This document shows positions 28,801 through 41,246 of a DNA stretch of 64,000 nt, one piece after another. The notes under the pieces were generated by a model, which was not told the DNA's origin, did not search any database, and saw only the letters and a program-made list of their open reading frames with translations. The DNA is from Larimichthys crocea (lineage: Eukaryota > Chordata > Actinopteri > Sciaenidae), in contig NC_040019.1 of assembly GCF_000972845.2 (NCBI RefSeq), positions 8,043,774 through 8,107,773 on the forward strand, given 5' to 3'. Position numbers and translations under genes: made by a program. The stretch's first letter is position 1. The number at the start of each line of letters is the position of its first letter.

Positions 28801-31800
28801 TCATAAAATAATGCACACACAAACACACATGCATACTGCACATGCATGCCCACCCAGGAGCATGTATTTAATGGCTTACACTAATGCAGACACACAAATA
28901 CACTAAGAACCTTCACAGGCAAATCAAGCTGACAGATCAAAGAGTACACACACAGAGGGATGAACCTTTCAGGACGTTTGAAAATCTACCAAAGGATGTT
29001 TTCCTAAAAACCAATTATCCCTGAGGTCGTGTTAGGAAATGACCACTGCTGTTTCCAGTTCATATCAGGATTCCACAGATCATTGTGGGATGTTTTTCCT
29101 CAGACCCGTGTGCGCTACACGCAGTGCACTTGACATCCAAAGCAGCTTTACCAAAGAAGGAAATAATTTTTCAAAAATACATTTTTATTGTTTTCAGCTG
29201 CCAGATGATATAAGTAATTACATGACAATGTCATGTAAGACGGGAGTTGAACTTCCACAAGACTACAGTCTTGCTTTTAGTCATTTTTATTTTAGTTTGA
29301 TGACCATATGTTTTTGGATTTATCTAATTGGTTTTGAAATGGTTTCGTGAATCAAGGGTGTGTATGTTTTTTCCATCCCATTAGAGAGCATGTAATCCTT
29401 GAACCGAATTTAAAACATGAAAGGTTTTCACTCGACAGCTACGATGAAGAGCTGCTACAGTGACAGTTACTGTCAGATCATATTAGTGAGTAATTACAGA
29501 AGCGCACTAAATCTAACATGTAAACTTACTGTATACAAATACATAGACAGAAATATATAATTTTGGATGATATGACCTAAAATCAGCATCAAGATTATAT
29601 TAGCTTCAAAAATTATATGTGTCACATTAATTATTTTTAGCCACACTAGCTGCTGAGCTAAGCTGTGTCTGTATAGTTTGAGTATTGACTGTATTGATAG
29701 AAAGTTTGAGTTTATAGACATTTGCTGTAAGAGTCCATTTAGTCCATTTTCATTAGTGCCCTTTCCACATATACAGTATATATTGAATATACTATACTGT
29801 ATACTGTACCCACATATCAATTTCAACACAGAGACAGACTCAAAATTCAATATATCCTATCTCCACGTGACATGTGCGGTCTAACACACAGTAGTGTGAG
29901 TGACAGGCAGGCCCAGGAGATGCACACCAGGGGGTAAACATAGCGCCTAAATAGAGGAGATGAAAATGAAAACACGCTAGTAAGAGACAAGAAGGTGACA
30001 GAGAGAAGGAGAATGGTAGCTACAGTAGGGGAGATATGGTGTGATTTGGGGGTGGGGCTTCTCCACAGGCTAGTAGTTCAGCTCACATCACCTTGCCAAA
30101 CTGTCACTGCCCCCTACACCGACCCCCCTCTCCTCTCCAGCCCTGCCTCCCTCTATTCTCGACAGAATGATTAATGGTGTATCTGGTCATGCGAGCGCCA
30201 CTGTCCCTGAGTACCCTAAACATTATCATAACTTTTTTTTTTTTTTTGCTGTAATCACTGAAACTGAAGAGCCCAGTAACCTCCATGAAACACAGAAAAC
30301 TAATGTTCTTACCAGAGGCATTGTAGTCTGTCTATTTGTCCGTCATTGTGTTAATAACAGGAGAAATAAAGAATGTGCACAAGATTAATGGCACAGTTCT
30401 GGAGGGAAGACTGATAAAATCAGCGTCACATCGTATCTCCTACACAGTGGAATAATCTAAAACTATTAAAATCCAAAAATGATCTTCCATGTACTGACAA
30501 AGGGACTGCAGCTCAGCACTGAGCCGAAGTCGTATTGTCTTAATGTATTTTTAATATAGTAATGTCATATTCCTGCTGTTCTACTAAACATTCTTACCTA
30601 TCATGTGCTGTACAGTGTGTCAACAGTGCCATATTAAAGGCAATATACCATGAGAGTGGCCTACAAGTTTCATATTAGCTCAATATCCCCACAGGATCCA
30701 TTACTGTTTATAGGACTGTACATTAGGCTCTGTCTGCTGCCATTATCTTCTACACACTGCAGGGGACACACTCAGCATATTGCACTCTACAAAGAGAGCT
30801 TTTCACACGATGCAGACATGCATACACAAAGAAACTCCATCGCACATACAGTATGTCTGCATTCATAGCACAAAAGTGGTGTGGAGTGTGTTGAGCTTCA
30901 ACATGTTGTGTGGTTAAAAATGCAATTTAGATGTGTGGCCTTTCCAGACAGCTTGCAGAGATTTGTGTTTCACTGGAGGAATCAGTCTCTGTTGAGGTTA
31001 AGTTTGGGTTTTCCATTACTATCACAAAAGGGAGAAGAACATGCACCATCACCTTACATATGGAAAGCCTCATTTTAAGCCTGAATTGTAACTCTGTATT
31101 GGACTGTCACCATAGCAATGCTGCATGTGCAAAAATAGCACCAAATGATTTATAGTTCTGGGTAGTCCTTAACCTTTTATTGTCAAATTTCCAACTAAAG
31201 AACTGAACTGAAGTGTTCCTTTCTTTCAAAAAGCCCAAAGTAATAGCATTTACATTCTTTCATATTGACTTTGTGAGACAGAGTGGTAATAATAACTGCG
31301 AAGAGGAGATTTGCACTGGAAATTACTTTTACAGATCAGCAAAAGCGTATTTAGCGAGAAACCCTGAAAAGGGAAAAATGACCTCTTTTATATTGTGAGG
31401 AAATATAATGAAGACAAGGTAGACCAATTAAAACTTCTTGTAGCATGCAAAGGCTGTATGTGCAATTTAATGAAAGCAGACGTTACAAAGAACTATGGTG
31501 AAGGTACGCATACACATAAAAGTGTAAATAACCCTTTATAAGCCAAACTCTCTTTCTCAGAGGTTAAGAGGGAATAAGGAACTAAGAATGGAGGGTTAGT
31601 AAAACATAAGCTTAAGAGAGAGAAGATAGAGAGGCAGGAAATCAAAAGAAGGATTCTCAGGAAAGACACAATGGCAAACAAATCCACATAAGCCCTGGCT
31701 GTTTTTTCTTATAGGAATACATTTGTAAGGGGAGGAACTTAAAAAAGCAAATAGGCATTCACTTAACCACACAGGAGCTGAGGCATCAAATAGTTTACTC

Positions 31801-33975
31801 TTTTCAGGAATAGACAGAAGCATTGTAAATCCACTGGGGAATGAGCTGTGCAACAAACATACATCTTGTATGTTAATAATAAAACTCTACTTAAATATCC
31901 CAATGCAATAATGCTTCTGGGGAGATATATTTGACAAATACGGTTTATTGTGTCAATCCGGGTGATATGAGGCTTGGTATGATATTTTCTATTTGAGACC
32001 ACGCAGTTTAATATGTTTCTGTGCTGCAGCGGTGACAGAGGAGTTTGTGTCCTCTACTGCCAAGCTGTGTGTTGCTCTAACTGAACCTCAAGACCCTGTG
32101 AATTTCGGTTGCCCTCCAGGACCTGATGCCAGACCGCAGTTTGCCAAAGGCCACAGCAGTCAGCGGGAAAAAAAATCTGTATGATCTGCTAGACAGGAGT
32201 CCAAACTCACTCATGCACACACACACACACACAGACACACACAAACTGTTTCCCCTGAGTATGATCACATCTGCAATCTGCTGTGAACATGAAAAACATC
32301 TTTTTAAAGGAAAACTGTATTCATGTATTACATCCATAATAAAATCATTTGCTAAAGGGCTAATGTGAGGTCACCCAGGAAACAAAATAAAAGAGAAGTC
32401 TTGCTGTGAAGTTAAAATCCAGTTATAATTACTTAACTTAGTCACCTACAAAGTGTACACCACCTGATTTAAGACCTTTTTTACACACCTGATAAAAATC
32501 TGGGCCTCCGTACTTCATTATGTAGTACGTGTATTATGTGTTGTATATTTACAAAACATTTATTACTTAATAAAAAACTAAGCCCAGTGATTTGAACATC
32601 TACACTGCACTTAGAAACAGTAGGATCACAGATCATCCTGCTGAAGTCAAAGGCATCTATCACACTGAGATCTGAGGTCATGGCCTTCATACGAGTTTTC
32701 AGGCATCACCGCACAAGGTCAGGTAAGAGGTCAGGGAGTATGCCACCTCCCCTCATCTTTCAACAATGGATTCATCCTAATTTAAATCATGTCTCACTAA
32801 GCTTTCTCTCCTTCCCACTCTTCTGTCTGGCTGGTCAGGCTATAGGCCAGATGTTGTCTAACACACCGCCTTTCCTCTTAAGAACCATGTCTCTTCTTCA
32901 ACTCCACCCTTATTGAAAACTTGGCAGATGTCTGGCTGTAAAAAAGGCACCCTCATGATGCAGCGTGTACAGCAAATCAAAAACAACAACTTTATTTTCC
33001 TCCTCAGCTCATGCAGATGATGTACTCCACAACTTATAATTGTGCTACTGATTAGGCTCATCCCACTGCATATCTCCGCCACTTCACAAAGCTCATCAGG
33101 CACATCTGTTCCCAACAGCACCAAACAAGAGGCACATTAACAAACAAACAGATAACAATTAGTCACGTTTGAAGTCCTCTGCCCCATTAGAGAGAAAGCT
33201 GGGACTATTGGCTCCAAGGAAGCACAAATGCCATGCTACAGTAGGGGGCTTCCTGGAAACAAACTTTCAGCATTTTGCATCATGGTGACAATGCATTTTA
33301 CATCATAAGATTGCAGGAAGTGGCACAAACAAGAAAGGTACAGTGCTCACCTCCCATGAAGTGATTCTCTGTGTCGCTGCTTTAATCTGGAGCTTAAATT
33401 TACATCAATCTGCGTTAGTCTTCTGTCTGCTCGAGACACAGACGTTAGAATATGAAGCGCTGCCGAGCCGTCAGTCATGCTGCATTAGGAGACGACTCAG
33501 GACACGGCTGAGAGTCAGAGGTTAAAGCCATTACGAGCTGGGTGGCTCCACTTTCTGACCTTTGAACCTCACTTCACTACACACTATCTGTCTTTTCTCT
33601 GTAACACTTCATGTTAAACCTGACCTGGTTTGGCAGCAAGTGTTTTAAAGCCTACGGCTCTTATGCTAAAACACATTCAAAGCTGCAGCATGAAGCAAAA
33701 TTTTCAGAATTTCTCCACAATCTTTTGACTTTAATAATTTCTCGAATCTTTTATTTGAATAATTCACTTGTTGGCTAGTTGTTTTTTTCTCATGCTGTCT
33801 TCTTATAACTATTGTAAAACCCTTCTTTTTTTGCCCTTTCCTATTTCCATCTTCCAAATACTTTACAGTTGCTGTCCTTTTATTTTTTGATGAGAGAGGG
33901 GACCAGGAGGTCTGCCCCAGTGCACTCCCGGCCTTATGTTTTAAGATTTAATGAAGATGTGCAGTAATACCAGCA
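25898..33975. other. intron 1 block: unique sequence, no gene seen
   Basis: Mostly unique AT-leaning DNA. It contains an AT-rich inverted repeat at 29771-29802, a weak CTCF-like match at about 29923-29937, a T run at 30233-30247, and a CA run at 32215-32242. Short open frames, including one around 32030-32183 following an acceptor-like sequence, show no recognisable protein family. Confidence 0.65.
29771..29802. repeat. AT-rich perfect inverted repeat (10-bp arms)
   Basis: ATACAGTATA at 29771-29780 and TATACTGTAT at 29793-29802 are exact reverse complements with a 12-nt spacer. It could form a weak AT-rich hairpin or cruciform. TACTGTAT-type words are common in this window, so chance is likely. 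Confidence 0.7.
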
Positions 33976-34001
33976 ACACACACACACACACACACACACA
34001 C
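33976..34001. repeat. (CA)n dinucleotide microsatellite
   Basis: About 12-13 CA units; UG-rich in the unc5c transcript. Confidence 0.96.
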
Positions 34002-37000
34002 GCTCACACTAATAATGTGTGTTTCTGGTGAAAGCAGGTGTCATTGGCAAATGCTAATTGAACTAGTCCATGGGTCAGTGATTCTTCCTGTTTTCCCTGT
34101 GCAGAAGTGTACAGATACATTCTGGCAGGGCAGATACCGTCATTGCTGGAGGGCACTCCCACTATACGACAACTGAGCTACTCTTAGGCTTTACAGTAAA
34201 CTGGAGAGGAACCTCTTGCGAGTCGTGCGATGAGGGGGATTACTGAGAGTGACAACTTGTTATTTTCTTTCGGCTAACCAGTGGGATACAGATAAGGATG
34301 TGCTGGTGAATAGACATCTATATATCTATCACCAGATCCATATAGCTTTATTTATGTCTCAGTCACACTAGATGGATAAGGAAATCTAAAAAAAAAAATC
34401 CATGACCTATTCCTTCTCCAAATGGAGAGTTTCATTTGTGATGAAACACACACACACACACACATAAAAAACAGTCACAGCTAGCATTCCCATCTCCCTG
34501 AATAGACCTATCGCACAATACAATTGTCCCTGACACAGACATTACAATATAAATGAAAAAGTGTGAGTGATGCAGAGTGACACATGGCATGCAAGGGCAG
34601 GTTCATGTAGGCCGATCTCTACATCTCATTAAGTTTAGCCAGCCAGTGCTCATTAGTCTGGCTCTCTAGTTATGTAAGTTCAACCACCAAAGCAATGGCT
34701 TTTGGTGCGCATGTATAATTTATACTCGTGGACTTGAACTGCTCCAGATGATTCTTTTCAGATGAGGAATAATGTAGTAAAAATACATATTTAACTGTAT
34801 GCTTACCTATATGCAGTAGACCCATCAGATGCAGGAAAAGGTGAGGCAGGGAGAAAAAGAGAGAGAGAAACATAAATTAGCACAGATATATGGTTTTTTT
34901 TTATTGCATCCAAATAGACTGCAGCAGATTTAAACATTGTAACACTTTCTACTTTATTAAAATGACATGTTAATGTAGGCGCGGGTATATGGTTTTATAC
35001 TGTGGAGAATGTTTCTGCAGAACACGGAACAGATCAGAACATTTGATGAAGGACAAAAAAAGAGCGAGTGCCTCTGAAAGTCAAACCCCTGCCCCCTGTG
35101 CAGCCACACATGGCTCTGTTTCAGAGATGGGGAATTCAGGAGGAACACATGTTTCCGGGTGCACCGTCAAGTATGTAGAACACAGCAGAGTTTACAGAGT
35201 AGGGGAACCGGCTTTAATTAGAGTTAAGCAGACCTGGTTCTATTTGTTTTCATTTGCGTGATTTATCCCCTTTCATTTGGCAGCTGGCTAACGTGTCCCA
35301 GACCATCCGACCAACTTCGCCTGAGGTAAAAGGATACGGCTGGCCTTTGGAACGGATGGCAGACTTGGAAAGCGGGAGAAAAAAAAAGGAAGAGGTGCAG
35401 TCTTGCGGAGGTTATTGGGACGCAGTTGAGGCCACCTGTTGTGTGAACATACTTGCAGGGTACATGAACATCAATGGAGGTGGTCAGCTAAGATATTGCA
35501 TGTGACCCAGCATATTTTCCTTTAGATAAACACAATTTCTCCCATTGAAGACCTCAGGGGAAAAGAGGAGATGAGTAGGATGAGGGTGGGATATAGCCTA
35601 AAGACCAAAGATGGGTTATTAGATATTTGGACAAGCACTCCAGACTACATAAAGCTCTGCGTGCCTCGGGGGAGATCTGCTGGTGGTTTTAAGGCTTTAG
35701 TCTGTCTCTGTATTACAAACAGTCAAGGAACACAGAGGGAGTATCTGTGAGCATCTGAGAGCTATTCTATGGTGAAGAAGAAATCAATCAAAAGCTAACA
35801 TCTGCCTCTGAAAATACGTTCTTTACTGCAGTAGAATCTACAAACCATAAACTCCAATATGGAAGAGGAAATGATCCGAGAAGTATGATCTAGATGCCTG
35901 TCATTGTTCACTCGCAACGACCGTTCTTACACACTTTTCTCCCTCTTTTCTCATTTTTCCCATTTAACTCTCACTCATATTGCAGTGAATGGGACTCATA
36001 AGATTACAGCTAATGTGTATACATCTTAGGTTTGTGATCAGACTACCCATTGCCACTGAGGCTGATCCATTTGATGTCGAGACACAAGCGTTGGATGTAG
36101 CTGTAGCATATCATTGCCAGCTTGTCATGGAAAGCGTCTTCACAAAAAAACACAACAAAACATGCCTCAGGCGAGCACAAATTAGATACAGATATAAGGG
36201 CACACCAGCTGAGTCACATGCTCGTTTACTTGTTTTAACTTTTGTGTCACTGTGCAAATTGGCAAACCGCGAAATGTTCAGTATGCCCCATCTCCGGTGG
36301 CAGCAGGCACAAGAAGTCACAGCCTTAAAACGAACAAAGGGTTTGCCGGAAAGAAAAAAAACACACACACATCCACATCACGGTTCAGTTTGTGACAAAT
36401 GGTTATAGTTACGTTTTTTCTTTTGTCTAATGACCAAGCCTGCCTTCAGTCAAAGCCTCCCTGTGAGCAGCTGATCAAGCCCAGGTAGTAGATTTACAGT
36501 CTGGTCAGCCTGCAGGCAGCTGAGGGGTCTAGGAACATCAATAAAGGGTTAACCAGCACTGTTAAGATTTAAAGGGGCAGTAAGTGGCTCCATTAGCCCG
36601 ACTGACTACAGCAGCCGTAGGGGTAGAGGTGGAGGCAGGGTGGATGAAGGAGTGAGAGGAGACAGGAGATGAGGTGCCCCCAAGACATCAGTCCACGGCA
36701 GAGGAGAAAAAAGGGCTGGAGGGTGAAGTTAAAGCCTGCTGCTCAGGCATCAAATCAAAGCTACTGCTTCACCTTGCAGCCTCGAGACAGAAACAGCACA
36801 GTCACAAGGAAAAGAGGCGGAAACACCACAGGAAATGAGAGCGAGAGAAAAGGGGTTTCATACCACTGGGCTGACCAAACTTCACAGTCTGCACATCTGA
36901 GTCTGATCAAGAATCAGTCCAGTTGGCATTGAACTGCTGGCAAATCTACTGACTGAGTTTATGAGTCGCTCCAATCATTAATCAGGGATATTTCCTGCTC

Positions 37001-38281
37001 TGCTCCCTCTCTAAACTTTGACTGCATGTTGACATTTGTTTGGTAGGGGAGCTACCGAGGGATTCTCCAATCCAGCTAAAGAATGAATGTTTAGAAAGTT
37101 GACTGTTCCCACTTACTTAACGTTTTGTCAGGCTCTATAAATTAATTGCTTGTGTGTGTGGACAACTGTGATTGGCCAGGATGCCTAAAGGGTTTGAACC
37201 TGTGTCCATGTGTTTCAGCCAGGTTCACCCTTCTTTTGTGCAAGCTTTCTGTACAATCGTTACAATTTAATCCTCTAGAAAATACACTTACCTGCCAGTT
37301 TTATATTATTCCCTCTCTGTGCCAAATTCTGCCAAAATTTACAGGGACTTGTCAGTCTCAAATGGAGCTTGACTAAACGTCATGTAGCTGGGAAACAAAA
37401 GCTTGTGCAAAAAAGACAGAAAATGACACAAAATACTCCATGCATATGCAATCCTGTGAGCTAAGACCTCTTTGCTCTCCTCTAGTGTGTGACTGCCTTT
37501 GAAGTGACAAATGTTGATAGCAGTGACTTCCTGTGTGACTTTGCAAATACGCAGAAAACAAAGAGAAACTCTTCCAAATCACTTAGGGGAAAAGTAAAAT
37601 GTATCTGGATGTATAGCGGCATGAAAATGCTCATCAAAATGAGTCGATACAAGTATAAATTTAGCCGCCTTTCAATGGTCTCTCTGGCCCTCGGTGTAAA
37701 TACGTGGACGATACGAGTGATGATAGCCTCCTTTTAATTTTCCAATCTTTTAATTCGCTAATCTACAGCTCTCATTTCAATTTGTGCCTTTACAAAGCAC
37801 ATAACACACAATCCCTGCTCAGCAGTTCTGCCCTGTAATAAGTGGAGGTCTCAACCCAGCACTTTAATAAATGTGTTAATTCAGAGCTCACCAGGCAGAA
37901 ACAATGCCAGCATGGGAGATAAATTCCCCAGCGTTCATTTCCTCTGTCTCATGGCTGATGCTGAGGCTGAGCTGGAGAGCCCGTGGGAGGGGGGCAATGA
38001 CGATCATACATCACACTGAGGCATCCCTGCGACTCTAACATGGCTTTGTCTCCGCTCTGTGTCTGTACATCTGTTTATGTGTATTTGCTGTGCAGCAATA
38101 AGACCATATGGCCTTTTATAGTATATGATGCAAAATATATTTTGCATTCTGGCAGAGGAATTGTTGTTAAGAAACAAGGATAGAAGATTTTACATGTAGA
38201 TGTGGCTTAACCTTTGCAGTTGAGGATGTCAAAACCAAAGATACAACTCTGCAGTTTTCTGACAGGGTATACAATGTTCTC

Positions 38282-38283
<2 letters not shown>
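34002..38283. other. intron 1 block: unique sequence, no gene seen
   Basis: A CA run lies at 34446-34464. The remaining sequence is mostly unique with mixed composition. Segments near 36430-36680 and 37740-37990 are less repetitive than their surroundings and could be conserved elements, but I see no distinctive motif. The 139-codon open frame at 35989-36408 has no recognisable domain. Confidence 0.6.

Positions 38284-38353
<70 letters not shown>
38284..38353. repeat. (GT)35 dinucleotide microsatellite
   Basis: About 70 bp of uninterrupted GT, the longest pure dinucleotide tract in the window with the one near 46020. Alternating purine-pyrimidine tracts of this length can form Z-DNA and are normally highly polymorphic. 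Confidence 0.98.
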
Positions 38354-38354
<1 letters not shown>

Positions 38355-39639
38355 TTGTCCACTACACACTGACAGGGGCTTTTTATTACTAAACGAAGCC
38401 CTGTGGAAATGCTGCCTCTACTCAACCTGAACGTTTCTATTATTAACTCTCAGCACCGCAAAATCCTCAAGGCGAGTGTTCCGCTGGTCTGTGAGGGAAA
38501 ACATCTTTACTGGATAATAGCCCTTCGTCTAATTACAATGCCAGCAATCACAAAAAACACACACGCACTGCACAGAGAAGGAGGAGGAAGGAAAAGGTGA
38601 CACACGTTATATACACAACTCTATGATGGTCTGTGTGTAGGTGTGTGAGTGTGTGTGTGTGAGTGAGCGAGCTCATTAGTGCATGCTGTGACTATGTGGA
38701 TCTTTTGAGAAGCTTCAATCAAATTTACAGAGCTAATCACGACTGCAAAACCGGTCACAGAATTAGAAACAGCTTGGTATGTGACAATCATATTCTATCA
38801 GTGTGTGCACACAGCCCCAGGAAGTAAACTCACTCAGTGGACCAGGAGCAGGAACTAAACGGCTGATTCACTGGGTATGAATGAAGGTCAGTAACCAAGC
38901 TAAATGGAGTTAACAATGAAGCTGTGGTCCGGGACTTTCCCTGAGGTATGTTTAGTTGTCTGTTTGATCCTCAGGGAGTCTCTGTATTCTTTCTTTTTTC
39001 CTAGAATCTGTGTTTGCAATCTCTGATTGAGCTCAGTACACACAGGTCAAAGGTTAAGTTGCTCACGTCTGGGATTCTTCAGAAGGCTCCTCATTCCTGA
39101 CCGACCTGCACCGTAAACACAGGGCACCATAATCTTCTTTCCCCCCACCACATAAACACACATGCATACACAAAAGACTCAGGTTCCAGGCCATCGATAA
39201 AAACTGCACACCACCCCTCTTCACCCTGTGTCACTTAGTGCCCCCCACCACCCCTTGTTTCATTTTAATGGCTTTTTGAAGGGGACTGAAAGCTTTTCTC
39301 CCGACTCTCGCTCCCAGTTTGTTTAAACAAGTTAATTAGTGCGGTTGATCTGATGGGACTCTGGTGCCTCTCAGGTCTGTCACAGACTGTGCTGCAAGTC
39401 AGGGGGACAAAGGGACACTAATCCCAGTTTAACTGACTGGCTGGAAGTGGTGAAGACGGGAGACATCTCGACTAAACATACTGTCAAATGAAAAGAGGAT
39501 CTAGAGGGCTGAAAAAGGATACATCACAGTGAAAAAATACTGTTAACTCCTGTTGGGTCCAATTAACGCTTCGAAGCTAAGATTGGAAAAGAGGAATGAC
39601 ACGATTTATGATTCAGGAAAAACACTGTACAAAATCATA
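38354..39639. other. intron 1 block: unique sequence with FOX-like palindrome
   Basis: It contains a short GT-rich run around 38640-38662 and a non-repetitive segment around 39290-39450 with the FOX-like palindrome described separately. No coding signal is seen. Confidence 0.6.
39319..39330. promoter_or_regulatory. FOX-like palindrome next to homeodomain core
   Basis: TTGTTTAAACAA is a perfect 12-bp palindrome containing TGTTTA on both strands, close to the forkhead core TGTTTAC. It is followed immediately by GTTAATTAG at 39331-39339, a homeodomain-type TAATTA core. The motif is direct; binding is inferred. Confidence 0.35.
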
Positions 39640-40035
39640 AAGCCCCATTGTGTAACTTTTCTACCATAAAATCACAGATTTTAAATCATTTTGATGCTAC
39701 ACAGACGTGTAATTTGGTGAATGGTGTCTCGGTCATTCCCACTCTGAGCCTCATGTGCCTTTTCTTGCACTATGTAAGCTTGTGCTCCGCGTGCAATCAC
39801 CTGCGAGAACTACGTAACATTTCCCAGCACTAAGTGACGCTTTTTCACTGATAAAACAAAATGAGAAAGTAAATCTGGGACTGACTTTTAGTAGCTGGCG
39901 AGAGCTTCGTGATAAAAGGTTGAAAGACAGACGCCAAGCTGTGCTTCCTGGTGTTCGAACAGTAAGTAATATTAGCTGACTGCTGCGTCTTGTGTTGTTG
40001 CACTTGCTCGATGTTGTCAACTCACTAGTTTTCAA
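39640..40035. repeat. possible unclassified dispersed repeat
   Basis: The stretch beginning near CATTGTGTAACTTTTC and including ATTTTGATGCTACACAGAC and TTTCTTGCACTATGTAAGC resembles dispersed fish repeat sequence I have an impression of, but I cannot name the family. It directly precedes the LINE remnant. No target-site duplication or terminal repeat is evident. Treat as a lead only. Confidence 0.25.
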
Positions 40036-40204
40036 ATAAATCTGCTTTAAAATCTTTTTCAGAGACCCAGATTGGGCCAGATATCAATATTGTCATCGCT
40101 CTTCTTTCATGAATCAGAGGACTCATTATCATGCATGAACAATTACTTTCAATCAATATATCACCAATGGCAACTCTTTCTGCTTGGTGAGAACACTAAT
40201 TATT

Positions 40205-41246
40205 AGTCCTTTTCCCAAAAATCACTGAAAACTGTAGTTGTTGGGCAACATGGATCCTTCAATATTAAATAATTACAGACTCATTTCTAATTTTTCACTT
40301 TCTTGGAAAACTTAGGAAGCTTGTGATTCAGCAACTTCTTCAAATCTATGTACCGGTATGTCCTTTTGGACAGATTTCACACCTCACAGCACAGACACTG
40401 CACTGATAAAGGTGCTAAATGAAATTCAATATTCATTCATTCACTGCTATTCAACCTGTACATGCTCCCACTAGATCCAAATCATATATGACTGCTTATC
40501 ACAGCTACACAGATGACACAGATCTCCTTAATAACTCTCTCACCGATTGACTATGGTCCCTCATACTATCAATGCATAAAGCAAGTAAATAGCTGGGTGC
40601 AATTAAATTTGCTTCAATTAAATAAAGACAAGGGGGAAATCACTGTGTTTGGCAACAAGGGGGGAAGGAAGAAAGTTATTGGTCAGCTTGATTCCAGAGC
40701 TATAAAGACAAAAACTCAAGTTAGTGAGCTTTGCGCTTTTATAGACTCAGCTCTGAGCTTCAGGAGCCACATCAGGGCAATAACTAAATCAGCATTTTAA
40801 CATCTTAAACAAACAAACAAGAATAAGAGGCCTCATGTCCAGACAAGATTTAGTGAAACTCATTCATGCCTCCAGCAGAGTGGACTTTCTTTTGTTTGGT
40901 CTCACCCAAGAGGCTATTAAGACAACCTCAACTCATTCAGAACTCTGGTGCAAAGTTCTAACAAGAACCAAGAGGAAAAAACTCTGCAGTTATCCTGCGA
41001 CTCTCACTGATTGGTTTCTCTACTACACTTCCATTTCTTCAGTTGAAACTGATGTAACTCTGTAACTGCACTACAACTGCATTTTTAGTTTATTATCATT
41101 TTAGTTTGTATTTCATTTATATTACTTAAAACTTCATTTTAAATTAATTGACTTTAATATTTCATTTTAATGCGTGTATGAGCCACTTTGAATTGCATCA
41201 GTGTTTGAAATGTGCTATATATAAATAAAGCTGCCTTGCCTTGCCT
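40205..41246 (+). mobile_element. 5'-truncated, decayed L2/CR1-like LINE remnant
   Basis: This is the 3' part of a non-LTR retrotransposon on the plus strand, broken by deletions, frameshifts and stops. In order it shows: a DPSILNNYRLISN reverse-transcriptase motif (about 40252-40290); an IQQLLQIY/TALIKVLNEI region with a frameshift (about 40320-40430); LFNLYMLPLD (about 40447-40476); a degenerate DDT polymerase region; NLLQLNKDKGE (about 40606-40640) with ITVFG; HIRAITKSAF (about 40770-40798); MSRQDLVKLIHAS; and VLTRTKRKK. Further downstream is an AT-rich 3' UTR ending in AATAAAGCTGCCTTGCCTTGCC, the tail style of these elements. Much of the catalytic centre is deleted, so it is non-functional. 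The clade assignment is from remembered fish LINE wording. Confidence 0.88.
40513..40800 (+). pseudogene. longest open remnant of LINE reverse transcriptase
   Basis: A 95-codon open segment inside the LINE remnant matching the region just after the polymerase DDT motif, with PIDYGPSYYQCIKQVNSW, QLNKDK, TVFG and SHIRAITKSAF. It starts on an internal ATG only by chance and stops where the frame breaks. It is a transposon fossil, not a host gene. Confidence 0.85.

Noticed and set aside
32030..32184. Protein-like plus-strand frame after an acceptor-like CTGTGCTGCAG
   Set aside because: The peptide matches nothing I know, no donor is evident before its stop, and it is short.
35989..36408. 139-codon plus-strand open frame
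   Set aside because: No recognisable family, ends in a CA repeat, no splice context.
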